Shown: piece by piece, positions 16,250 through 24,047 of the stretch | Numbering within the stretch: the first letter of the stretch is position 1 | How the letters are laid out: every line of letters begins with the position of its first letter | Assembly: GCF_000741165.1 (NCBI RefSeq) | Contig: NZ_JGYN01000023.1 | Span: 1-64,000 of the forward strand | Direction: 5' to 3' | DNA: 64,000 nt | Source of the DNA: Bifidobacterium biavatii DSM 23969 | GTDB taxonomy: Bacteria > Actinomycetota > Actinomycetes > Actinomycetales > Bifidobacteriaceae | Made by a program: the position numbers and the translations under genes | The notes under the pieces: generated by a model | The model's database searches: none | Told to the model about the DNA's origin: nothing | What the model saw: the letters and a program-made list of their open reading frames with translations, nothing else

Positions 16250-17575
16250 ATGTCACTTGGTATGAACATCCTGCTGATTTTCGTCTTCCTGCTGCTCGGC
16301 TCCGTGTTCTCCGGTACCGAGCTCGCGCTGGTTTCGTTGCGCGGTTCGCAGATCGATCAGATGGAACAGGAGGATGCCCGCGGCGCTCGCGTGGCGAAGA
16401 TCGCCCGCGACCCGAACACGTTCCTGTCCACCGTGCAGATCGGCGTCACGCTGTCCGGCTTCCTGTCGGCATCGTTCGGCGAATCGTCGATTTCCCCGTA
16501 CATTGTGCCCGTCATCGAAGGCTGGGGCGTGCCCGCGCACATCGCCGCGCCGCTGACCACCATCAGCCTCACGCTCATCATCTCGTACTGCTCGATCGTG
16601 ATTTCGGAAATGGTCCCGAAGCGCATCGCCATGCAGCGCACCGAGCAGATCGCGCGCGCCGTCGTGCCCGCGATCGATATTTTTGCAACCGTATGCCGTC
16701 CGATCATCTGGCTGATCGGCAAGAACACTAACGGCATCGTCCGTCTGCTCGGCTTCGACCCGAACGAGACGGAAAGCGAGGTCTCAGACGACGAGCTGCG
16801 CGTGCTGGTCAACACGAACACGTCGCTGAGCAAGGACGAGCGCACGATTCTCGACGATGTGTTCGACGCGTCCGAGACGATCGTGGCCGAGGTCATGCGC
16901 CCGCGCGCGGACGTTGTGTTCCTTGACGGCTCGCAGTCGATCGCCGACGCGGCTGCGTACGTTCGCGAAATGCCGTACTCGCGTTATCCGGTCACCGGCA
17001 AGGATTTCGACGACGTGATCGGATTCGTGCACGTGCGCGACCTGCTCGACGTGCGCGATCCGAACGCGAAGACGGTCGCCGACGTGACGCGCGAGGGGAT
17101 TTCGCTGCCGGGCACGTCGAAGCTGCTGCCGAGCCTGTCGCTGCTGCGCAAGCGCGGCATCCACCTGGCCGTGGTGATCGACGAATACGGCGGCACGGAC
17201 GGCATCGTCACGCTCGAGGACATGACCGAGGAGCTCGTTGGCGATATTCGAGACGAATACGATCTGCCGGATGAGGACAATGCGTCGCGCAACGGCAAAA
17301 CCGTGTTCAACGAGGGCCGTGCGACCGTGGACGGCGGCATGACGATCGAGGACTTCGACGACCTGACCGGCATCGAACTGGAAGACGGCCCGTACGAGAC
17401 TGTGGCCGGATACTTCCTCGCGCACACCGGCAAGATGGGCGAGGTCGGCGACGTGCTGCACTCCGACGACGGCTACGACATGGTGATCACCAAGGTCGAC
17501 GGACGGCGCATCGAAACGATCGAAGTGCGCAAGGCGGGCGCGCCGGATCATGCGCCGGAAGCGGCCAACGCGTAG
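16250..17575 (+). CDS. CNNM/HlyC (CorC-like) membrane protein with CBS pair
   Basis: This 441-residue protein has the three family modules: a DUF21 transmembrane domain (about 1-180, with GSVFSGTELALVSL, VQIGVTLSGFLSASFGE and SEMVPKRIAMQR), a tandem CBS domain (about 200-320, with VMRPRADVVFLD and DEYGGTDGIVTLEDMTEELVGDI), and a CorC_HlyC domain at the end. Relatives are implicated in magnesium or cobalt efflux; the hemolysin label is historical. ATG 16250 follows GTGGAG. An upstream in-frame start at 16220 is less likely because it lacks a ribosome site. The terminator at 17615-17650 follows. Confidence 0.9.
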   Translation: MSLGMNILLIFVFLLLGSVFSGTELALVSLRGSQIDQMEQEDARGARVAKIARDPNTFLSTVQIGVTLSGFLSASFGESSISPYIVPVIEGWGVPAHIAAPLTTISLTLIISYCSIVISEMVPKRIAMQRTEQIARAVVPAIDIFATVCRPIIWLIGKNTNGIVRLLGFDPNETESEVSDDELRVLVNTNTSLSKDERTILDDVFDASETIVAEVMRPRADVVFLDGSQSIADAAAYVREMPYSRYPVTGKDFDDVIGFVHVRDLLDVRDPNAKTVADVTREGISLPGTSKLLPSLSLLRKRGIHLAVVIDEYGGTDGIVTLEDMTEELVGDIRDEYDLPDEDNASRNGKTVFNEGRATVDGGMTIEDFDDLTGIELEDGPYETVAGYFLAHTGKMGEVGDVLHSDDGYDMVITKVDGRRIETIEVRKAGAPDHAPEAANA

Positions 17576-17614
17576 CACCATCACGGCTGTAATACTGCGG
17601 ATATCGCCGCGGAT

Positions 17615-17650
17615 ATGATGCCCGTTCCCCAGTCGGGGAGCGGGCATCAT
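17615..17650. terminator. Hairpin terminator after the CNNM/HlyC gene
   Basis: ATGATGCCCGTTCCCC (17615-17630) pairs with GGGGAGCGGGCATCAT (17635-17650), with one G-T wobble and a 4-nt loop. The stem nearly repeats the one after pcnA at 61467-61513. Confidence 0.75.
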
Positions 17651-17823
17651 TGGTTACGAGGACGGCCGGCAGCCGCGTCCCGCGACTTGGACAGCGGTCA
17701 TGGCAGTATGGGACATGCCACTGTGGGTTACGACACTGCCCAGCCGCGCGTGGCGGCGGACGGCGGCCCGTACAGTGGACATACCCGGCTCCCAGAAGGA
17801 GCCACAACCGAAAGGAGCAAGTC

Positions 17824-18303
17824 ATGACGCTTGCATTCGTTGTTCCCGGACTCGACGAGGCCACTTCCGAAAAGGCCATCGCCATCCTGCAGAACCGTCT
17901 CAGCCAGGAGCAGGAGGCGGCGCTAGTGCTCAAGCACGCGCACTGGAACGTGACCGGCCCGAACTTCATCGCCGTGCACGAGATGCTCGACCCGGAGGTC
18001 GAATCCGTGCTGGCTCAGGCCGACGAGACGGCCGAGCGCATCGCCACGCTGGGCGGCACGCCCGACGGCCGTGCGGACGCGATCGTGCGCAACCGCACGT
18101 GGAAGCCGTTCGACGTGGAGGGCCGCGCCGGCACTACCGCGTATCTCGAGGCGCTCATCGAGTACTACGACGCGTTTATCGCCGAAGATCGCCGCGCCGT
18201 GGCCGAGCTCGACGAGCTCGACTTCGTCAGCTCCAACATCATCCAGGACCACGTCCAGCAGCTTGAGAAATTCCAGTGGTTCATGCGCTCGCATCTTGCG
18301 TAA
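17824..18303 (+). CDS. dps: Dps family DNA-protection / ferritin-like protein
   Basis: Dps forms a 12-mer shell that oxidises iron with peroxide and can coat DNA. At 159 residues it is of normal length. The ferroxidase ligand pattern is present: KHAHWNVTGPNFIAVHEMLD (His, His, Asp) followed by E and D in VESVLAQADETAERIATLGG. ATG 17824 was chosen for its upstream GAAAGGAG; the reading frame extends further without a ribosome site. With ahpC and its reductase nearby, the region is rich in oxidative-stress functions, although the genes are not one operon. Confidence 0.95.
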   Translation: MTLAFVVPGLDEATSEKAIAILQNRLSQEQEAALVLKHAHWNVTGPNFIAVHEMLDPEVESVLAQADETAERIATLGGTPDGRADAIVRNRTWKPFDVEGRAGTTAYLEALIEYYDAFIAEDRRAVAELDELDFVSSNIIQDHVQQLEKFQWFMRSHLA

Positions 18304-18330
18304 GTGAATAACCCCGCTGTCATTCCGCAA

Positions 18331-18383
18331 TAACGGCCGCAACCGAGTCCCGATCCAGATAATCGGGCGTGGTTGTGGCCGTT
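18331..18383 (+). terminator. Terminator-like hairpin after dps
   Basis: AACGGCCGCAACC pairs with GGTTGTGGCCGTT with one wobble, enclosing a smaller CCCGAT/ATCGGG stem and ending in TT. It fits a terminator for dps. Confidence 0.6.
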
Positions 18384-18452
18384 TTCCGTCTCACAAACGA
18401 CCTGAACCGGCTTCTCGCATTGTGGTGTGCGGGGACGGTGTTTGCAGTACTT

Positions 18453-18629
18453 GCGTGACATTGAGGAGAGTGGATCGGCGGTGCTGAGGGTATTGTCACG
18501 CGGATCGACCCCATAGCGTGACATTGCTGAGAGTAGGTTGGGGGCACTGGGGACAATGTCACGCGAATCAGCCTTATAGCGTGACATTGTGGCTGGTAGG
18601 CCGACCGAACTGGGGTCAATGTCACGTTA
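18453..18629. repeat. Three 63-bp tandem units, each with GCGTGACATTG / CAATGTCACGC arms
   Basis: GCGTGACATTG starts at 18453, 18516 and 18579, exactly 63 bp apart. Each unit carries the inverse 27 bp further on: TATTGTCACGC at 18491, CAATGTCACGC at 18554, CAATGTCACG at 18617. Each unit could fold into a hairpin with a 27-nt G-rich loop. Loop sequences differ but share spaced GAG/AGT/GG/CTG positions. The stretch 18304-18668 holds no convincing gene; frames that stay open across it simply repeat every 21 codons. Confidence 0.9.
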
Positions 18630-18668
18630 CGCTTTCACCGCACAGTGGCATGCGGAATCAGGAATCAG

Positions 18669-19307
18669 CTACGGCCGCCGCATCACCGGCCGCTGGTTCA
18701 ATTCCCGCCGCAACTGCCGCCAATTCGGCTGGTACTGGTCCATCCGCCGTTGGAATTCGGGCCCATGGCCGTGCGTGTTCCACAAATGGGTCATCTCGTG
18801 CACGAGCACGGATTCCAAAAACTTGGGGTCCAACAGCCCTAGCTGCAGATTCAGTCGTATCCGCCCGGTTTTCGGCGTGCACGAGCCCCACCGCGAACTC
18901 ATGATCCGCAGCGTGACGTGCGACGGAGCACGGCCGATGATCGGCGTCCACTTCTCCAGCAGTCCGGGTAACGCCGCGCGGATCGTCGCTTCGGCCCGCC
19001 GCGCGAGATCGTCGGTCCAGACCATGCCGTTCTCGCCCGCGGATCGCTGCCATTCGCATATCTCGGCCAGCCGATTCTGCGTCCGTACGATCCAGTCGCG
19101 GCGTTCCCGCACAAAATCGACGATCCGGCGCTCGCTCATGCGCGTCGGCGCGGAAATCTCAATCGAACCGTCGGTCGGCCGCACGCGCAGGTACATGTTC
19201 TTGATCGGCTTGCGCGTGACCGTCACCGGCAGGCCGTCAACGGTTACGGTCGTCGTGGTGCGGGATGTCTGCGACGTGCGGGAGGCGGCTGATTGGCGAA
19301 AAGGCAT
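18669..19307 (-). CDS. DUF45 / YgjP-type metallopeptidase
   Basis: The product is a zinc peptidase-like protein of the SprT/YgjP (DUF45) family. The zinc motif is LVHEMTHLWNTHGHGPEF, with HExxH and the later HGPEF characteristic of the family, near residue 180. It is preceded by SSRWGSCTPKTGRIRLNLQL, another family block. The N-terminal VTRKPIKNMYLRVRPTDG beta-rich part matches too. The ATG at 19307 was chosen for family length (212 residues); the frame stays open to 19499 but that part runs towards the tRNA genes. The in vivo substrate is unknown. Confidence 0.85.
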   Translation of the reverse strand: MPFRQSAASRTSQTSRTTTTVTVDGLPVTVTRKPIKNMYLRVRPTDGSIEISAPTRMSERRIVDFVRERRDWIVRTQNRLAEICEWQRSAGENGMVWTDDLARRAEATIRAALPGLLEKWTPIIGRAPSHVTLRIMSSRWGSCTPKTGRIRLNLQLGLLDPKFLESVLVHEMTHLWNTHGHGPEFQRRMDQYQPNWRQLRRELNQRPVMRRP

Positions 19308-19504
19308 ACGATCATTCTCGCGCGCCCGCAGACAGTCTGTCGCCGACCGATTCTTGGCCTTCCGACCAACTGTCGCCACAAAAACGACACGCCGAACAAT
19401 CGTTGCAATTCCAACGAAAATAGAGCGTTCAGACATGTCCTTTTGACAAACCGAAGAATGCTGGTAATCTAGTCGATTGTGCGCTTTTGAAAAGCACACG
19501 GATC

Positions 19505-19578
19505 GGGCCCGTAGCTCAGGTGGTTAGAGCGCATCCCTGATAAGGATGAGGTCGGAGGTTCAAGTCCTCCCGGGCCCA
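19505..19578 (+). tRNA. tRNA-Ile (GAT)
   Basis: The 74-nt cloverleaf has acceptor GGGCCCG (19505-19511) pairing with CGGGCCC (19571-19577) and discriminator A. The anticodon GAT lies at 19539-19541 in the loop CTGATAA, and the T-loop is TTCAAGT. It stands outside an rRNA operon. A short terminator hairpin follows at 19591-19615. Confidence 0.97.
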
Positions 19579-19590
19579 CAGGAAAAATGA

Positions 19591-19617
19591 AGCGGCCTTT
19601 GAGCCGCTCTTTTTTTC
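19591..19617 (+). terminator. Terminator after tRNA-Ile
   Basis: AGCGGC-CTTTGA-GCCGCT is followed by a run of seven or more T. Confidence 0.85.
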
Positions 19618-19642
19618 TACCCACAAGGGTTGCAAGACCATT

Positions 19643-19715
19643 GGGGCATTGGCGCAGCTGGTAGCGCATCTGCTTTGCAAGCAGAGGGTCGCCGGTTCGA
19701 ACCCGGCATGCTCCA
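19643..19715 (+). tRNA. tRNA-Ala (TGC)
   Basis: The 73-nt cloverleaf has acceptor GGGGCAT (from 19643) facing ATGCTCC (19708-19714) with one G-T pair. The anticodon TGC lies at 19676-19678 within CTTTGCAAG, and the T-arm is GCCGGTTCGAACCCGGC. Its 3' end is followed by a strong terminator. Confidence 0.97.
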
Positions 19716-19720
19716 CAGAC

Positions 19721-19755
19721 AAGGGTTTCCGGTATTTCCCGGAAGCCCTTTTTTG
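19721..19755 (+). terminator. Terminator after tRNA-Ala
   Basis: AAGGGTTTCCGG (19721-19732) pairs with CCGGAAGCCCTT (19739-19750, one G-T) and is followed by a T-run. The remaining gap to 20127 shows no gene. Confidence 0.85.
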
Positions 19756-20127
19756 TTGCCGTTTTGCCCGATTGAGGACTGTTCGCGTGGCCATATCGCC
19801 CCCGCTTCCTACTATGTCAGTCGAGTCCGCGACGACTGGGTGCGGGATCGCAACCGACCCCTCGCACAGCCGAACGGCCGAACCGAATAACTGAACCGAA
19901 TAACACAACAACCAAAACCCTTACCGAGTTGGTCTGCCGAGATTCTTAGTCGACAAGGCAACGGCTCTGGGCCATTGGCGCCCATGACATCCGGTCGGAA
20001 CGTGCGCGAGCACGCCGCCGATGTCCGCGGTCGAAACGCACCGCGTGACGTTGCTGCAAGAACCCAACCCCCTCGGAAGGCGCGTGCGGGCGGTCGCACA
20101 CGCCGGACCTACCGTGAGGAGAGCGCA

Positions 20128-21417
20128 TTGTCGGCTTCTGTGTCGCCGTATCGTCGTCTGTTCGCCCTGCCGGGCACCAAATCGTTCTGCATTTCCGCGG
20201 CGGTGGCCCGCCTGCCTATGTCCATGCTCGATTTGGGCATTATTCTGGCGTTGAATCACGCGTATGGCGCGTGGACACTCGCCGGCATCATGAATACGGT
20301 GTACGTGCTGTCCATGTCGTGCGTCACGCCGTTGTACGCGAAGGCGTTCGACCGTTTCGGCCAGGCCCGCGTGGGCAGGCCGACGCTGGTGCTGCAGGTC
20401 GTGTTCATGCTTGCTTTCGCTCTTGCCGTGTGGCTGCGCGCGCCCGTTGCGCTGATGTTTGCCTTGGCCGTGCTGATGGGGGTGACCCAGTTTTCGTTCG
20501 GCGCGCTGGTGCGTGCCCGGTGGGCGTATACGTTGCGCGACGTGCGCGACGGCGAGTCGCTGTTGAATACGGCGTATGCCACTGAAGCCGCGATTGATGA
20601 GGTCGTGTTCATTCTCGGCCCGATGCTGACCGCCTGGCTTGCCACGTCGGTGCATCCGGTGGCTCAGCTGTTTGTGCCGATAGCCGCTGCGGCGATCGGC
20701 GGCACCGTGTTTTTCTCGTTGCGTTCCACGCAGCCGCGTCCGGTTGTGGAGATGGTCGACGTTGCGACTGCGTCCGGTATGCCGCATGCCGATGATGCGG
20801 ATGGCACCGATGCGGACGGCACTGTCAGGAACGATGCCGGCATGAAGCGCAGCGCGCTGCTGTACCGTGGCATGTTGCCGTTGATCGCGGTGTTCGTCGT
20901 GTTCAATATGAGCTTTACGGCCGTGGACGTGTCGATCACCGCGGCCGTGAAGTCGATGGGCGCGGAGCGTTTTCTTGGCTTGCAGCTGGCGATGTATGCG
21001 GTTGGTTCGTGCATTGGCGCGCTGATCTTCGGCTCGCGGCGACTCAGGGGCTCGCACTGGGCGCATATGGTGCTGTTTATGAGCTTGCTGACGGTCGGAT
21101 TCGTACTGTTCCGAGTGACGATGGACAACTTGGTCGTATTGGCGATCGTCGAGGTGCTGACCGGCTTGAACGTTTCTCCGCTGTTCACCACCGGCAGCTT
21201 GATCGTGCGCAGTTTGGTCCCGTCCGAATCGTTGACGGAGGGACTGAGTTGGCTGACTACGGCCGGCACTGCGGGAGGTGCGATCGGCTCGTCGGTGGCT
21301 GGCATGGTGTTGGACGTGTTCGGCGCGCACGGCGGCATGATGCTGCCCGCACTGTTCACCGCCGCCGCCATTCCCTTGACGCTGTACGGTTGGCTCAGTT
21401 CGCGCCGTCGCCGATAA
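20128..21417 (+). CDS. MFS transporter, sugar-efflux-like
   Basis: The 429-residue integral membrane protein has about 12 hydrophobic segments. Helix 1 begins RLFALPGTKSFCISAAVARL and loop 2-3 carries AKAFDRFGQARVGRP, the MFS-type G-x-x-x-D/R-x-G-R pattern. Residues FSFGALVRARW and TAYATEAAIDEVVFILGPML resemble unassigned actinobacterial MFS proteins. The substrate is unknown. A TTG start at 20128 was chosen because GTGAGGAG lies 7-14 bp upstream and the protein then begins just before helix 1; the frame is open upstream without a ribosome site. It ends 45 bp before the LacI pseudogene, with a GACTGGCC/GGGCCAGTC hairpin in the gap. Confidence 0.85.
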   Translation: MSASVSPYRRLFALPGTKSFCISAAVARLPMSMLDLGIILALNHAYGAWTLAGIMNTVYVLSMSCVTPLYAKAFDRFGQARVGRPTLVLQVVFMLAFALAVWLRAPVALMFALAVLMGVTQFSFGALVRARWAYTLRDVRDGESLLNTAYATEAAIDEVVFILGPMLTAWLATSVHPVAQLFVPIAAAAIGGTVFFSLRSTQPRPVVEMVDVATASGMPHADDADGTDADGTVRNDAGMKRSALLYRGMLPLIAVFVVFNMSFTAVDVSITAAVKSMGAERFLGLQLAMYAVGSCIGALIFGSRRLRGSHWAHMVLFMSLLTVGFVLFRVTMDNLVVLAIVEVLTGLNVSPLFTTGSLIVRSLVPSESLTEGLSWLTTAGTAGGAIGSSVAGMVLDVFGAHGGMMLPALFTAAAIPLTLYGWLSSRRRR

Positions 21418-21462
21418 ACCGCTTGGCCGCACCGGACAGACTGGCCTGACGGGCCAGTCCAG

Positions 21463-22463
21463 TCAGGCACTTTCGCGGCGGACCAGCGGGGCGGGGAACA
21501 GCACCGCCTTGCATTGCCATTCGCCGGTATTCAGCCGTTCGACCAGCATTTTTGTGGCCGTTTCCGCCATGGTGGCCAATGGTTGGGCGAATGTGGTCAG
21601 GCTGGGGGAGACGGCACGGGCCACATGGAAGTCGTCGAATCCGATCAGCGCAACGTCCTGGGGGACCCGTTTGCCGGCGTTCAGCAGCGTGCGTAGCGCT
21701 CCGCTGGCGATTTCGTCGGATTCGGCGAATACACCGTCCACTTCGGGGTGTTCCTCCAGTATCCGGCGCATGGTTGTCTCTCCGTGTTCGGCGCCGTATT
21801 CGCCGGACACCATTGCAACCGGTTCCAAATCCACGGCCTTCAAACCAGCCAGAACACCTTCGGAGCGTAGCACCGCGGCCTGCATGTCGGTCGGCCCCGC
21901 GATCACGGCGATATGGCGGCAGCCGCGCTCGCAGAGCAGCGTGGCGGCGTCGTACCCGCCTGGTAGTTGTCGACGTCGACGTACGGGGTGCGCATGGCCG
22001 AATGCGGCGTGCCGATTGACACGACGGGAACGCCGCATTGCCTCAGCGCGTCGGCAAACGCCTTCGAATAGTGGAAGTTGATCACGACCACGCCCGCGGC
22101 GCCCGAGCTTTTGAGCACGGTCAGGAACTTCTGCGCGTCGTGGGGCTTGGTGAGCGCCAGGAACGGCAGCAGGTTCATGGCCGTGAACGAGGACGATAGC
22201 TGCGCGATCATTCCGGAGACGAACGCGTCGCGGAAAATGAAATCCGGTTCCTCCGGCACCATGATCGCCACGATGTTCGATCTGCCGGTGGTCAGCTGCT
22301 TCGCCGCCTGATTCGGCACAAAATGCAGCTGTTCCGCAGCCTGTTGCACCTTGCGCCGCGTCTGCTCCGATGCGGAGCCGCCGCCGAGGGCGCGCGACGC
22401 CGTGGACGCCGCCACGCCTGCAAGCTTCGCCACGTCACGAATCGTGACGACTTCAGCACTCAT
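21463..22463 (-). pseudogene. LacI-family transcriptional regulator, frameshifted
   Basis: Two overlapping frames together make one LacI regulator. The N-terminal part, from ATG 22463 (GGAGGAT upstream), has the helix-turn-helix TIRDVAKLAGVAASTASRALGG and effector domain to VDVDNYQAG. The C-terminal part resumes in another frame at GGYDAATLLCERGCRHIAVIAG and ends SVLFPAPLVRRE-like at 21463. The break lies near 21955-21963 and one missing base in a G/C run would explain it (GGCGGG expected, GCGGG present). As read, the gene gives a product lacking about half of its sugar-binding domain. It could be a true pseudogene, a phase-variable tract or a sequencing error. The intact operator at 22631 suggests recent loss. 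Confidence 0.88.
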
Positions 22464-22630
22464 GTCATCCTCCGCAAACCGTCCATCGGAAATGCCGTTC
22501 GGGCGAGCGGGCGGCATTCCGACCGTCCGTCCGTGCCCACTCTACACAAGTCCCGCCCAGCTGCCGCAATCCACGTATTTCGGCCGTCGCCTCACTCGTA
22601 CAGTGCTCGTCATAGTATACGGCATGGCAG

Positions 22631-22644
22631 TGGAACCGGTTCCA
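22631..22644. promoter_or_regulatory. LacI-type operator upstream of the MFS gene
   Basis: TGGAACCGGTTCCA is a perfect 14-bp palindrome with the central CG typical of LacI/GalR operators. It lies about 90 bp before the transporter start, just downstream of a possible -10 (TATACG) near 22614. It is the likely target of the adjacent LacI-family regulator. Confidence 0.75.
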
Positions 22645-22731
22645 TAAATACCGTTTTTCACCGGCATCCAAATACAAACAGATACTTCGAGAACACGTCA
22701 ATACCACGTCAACGAGAAATCAGAAGGAATC

Positions 22732-23940
22732 ATGAAAAGAAGTCTGCTCGCGCTGGCCGCCGGATCGTTCATCCTCGGCGCGGCCGAATTCGTGATGATG
22801 GGCATCCTGCCGCAGGCCGCGGCCGCAACAAACGTCGACATCCCCACCGCCGGACACTACATTTCGTCATACGCGCTCGGCGTGTGCGTCGGCACGCTCA
22901 TGCTCGTCTTCGGCCGCAAAACGCCGCCGAAAAAGCTCATCATCCTGTTCATGGTCATCGCGTTCGTCGGCAACCTGCTGTCCGCGTTCGCGATCAACGC
23001 GCCCATGCTGCTCGCCACACGCTTCATCGCCGGCCTGCCGCACGGCGCGTTCTTCGGCACGGCCACGGTCGTCGCGAAAGAGCTCGCCGAACGCGGCAAG
23101 GAGGCCCAGGCCGTGTCGATGATGGTCGCCGGCCAGACGATCGCCAACATGCTCGGCGTTCCCGCCGGCACGCTGCTCGCCGAATTCCTCTCGTGGCGCC
23201 TCACGTTCGGCTTCCTTGCCGCGTGGGCCGTGATGACGGTCGTACTGGTCGCCGCCTGGGTGCCGCAGGTCGCGCCGATCAAGGACGCGGGCATTCGCGG
23301 CCAGTTCCGCTTCCTCACCAAGCCCGGCCCGTGGTTCATCATCGCCGCCATCTTCACCGGCAACGCGGGCGTGTTCTGCTGGTGGAGCTACGTGTCGCCG
23401 TGGCTGCAGAAGACGGGCGGCTGGCCGAGCGCGCTGGTGCCGATGTTCATGATGCTCGCCGGTTTCGGCATGGTCGTCGGCGGCCTGATCGGCGGCTGGG
23501 TCACCGATCACTGGCGTCACGCCGGCACGGCCGCGCTCGGCCAGACGATCTCCTGCATCGGCCTGCTCATGGTGCTCGTCGTGCCGGGCAACCACGCCAC
23601 GACCACGATGCTCACGTTCTGGATCGCGTTCGGCCTGTTCTTCGTCAACGCGCCGCAGCTGCTGCTCATGGCTGAAGCCGGTCAGGGCGGCGGCGAGCTG
23701 ATCGCCGGCGCTGCCGCGCAGGTCGCATTCAACTTCGGTAACGCGGTCGGATCGGCGGTAGGCGGCGCGACGCTCGACGCGTTCGCTATGGACTACCGGT
23801 TCACCGGCTTCGCCGGACTGCCGCTAAGCATTCTCGGCGTCGCGTTGCTCGCGATCTACTCGCTGAAATACGAAACCGACACCGACGCGATCGACCGGCT
23901 ACGCCCGATCGAAGTCAATACGGCCGTTTCCGCGCACTGA
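22732..23940 (+). CDS. MFS transporter of the DHA1 / AraJ-like group
   Basis: The 402-residue protein has 12 hydrophobic segments. The start (LALAAGSFILGAAEFVMMGILPQ) and helix 4-5 motif (RFIAGLPHGAFFGTATVVAKEL) are typical of the AraJ/YdhP-like efflux permeases of the DHA1 family. These relatives export sugars or drugs; substrate here is unknown. ATG 22732 follows AGAAGGAA. It is divergent from the LacI regulator with an operator between them, so it is probably repressed by that regulator, which is frameshifted in this sequence and could leave the transporter constitutive. Confidence 0.88.
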   Translation: MKRSLLALAAGSFILGAAEFVMMGILPQAAAATNVDIPTAGHYISSYALGVCVGTLMLVFGRKTPPKKLIILFMVIAFVGNLLSAFAINAPMLLATRFIAGLPHGAFFGTATVVAKELAERGKEAQAVSMMVAGQTIANMLGVPAGTLLAEFLSWRLTFGFLAAWAVMTVVLVAAWVPQVAPIKDAGIRGQFRFLTKPGPWFIIAAIFTGNAGVFCWWSYVSPWLQKTGGWPSALVPMFMMLAGFGMVVGGLIGGWVTDHWRHAGTAALGQTISCIGLLMVLVVPGNHATTTMLTFWIAFGLFFVNAPQLLLMAEAGQGGGELIAGAAAQVAFNFGNAVGSAVGGATLDAFAMDYRFTGFAGLPLSILGVALLAIYSLKYETDTDAIDRLRPIEVNTAVSAH

Positions 23941-24047
23941 GATTCGCCGGTCTGCCGATGGCCTGCAACGTATGGTTCCGATCATGCGTGCAGGCCTTCG
24001 TCGTCATGCGGCGGGACGAATGGTCACTTGCCTGTCCGGCGGTCGGA

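Noticed and set aside
18320..18625. Open frame with 21-residue repeats across the 63-bp array
   Set aside because: The period of 63 is divisible by three, so any frame stays repetitive. No ribosome site or domain supports translation.
18453..18629. CRISPR array
   Set aside because: Only three units, with palindromic 11-bp arms instead of 25-36 bp direct repeats, and no cas genes.
19505..19715. tRNA genes as phage or island attachment sites
   Set aside because: No integrase, no duplicated tRNA 3' end and no foreign gene block follow them in the window.
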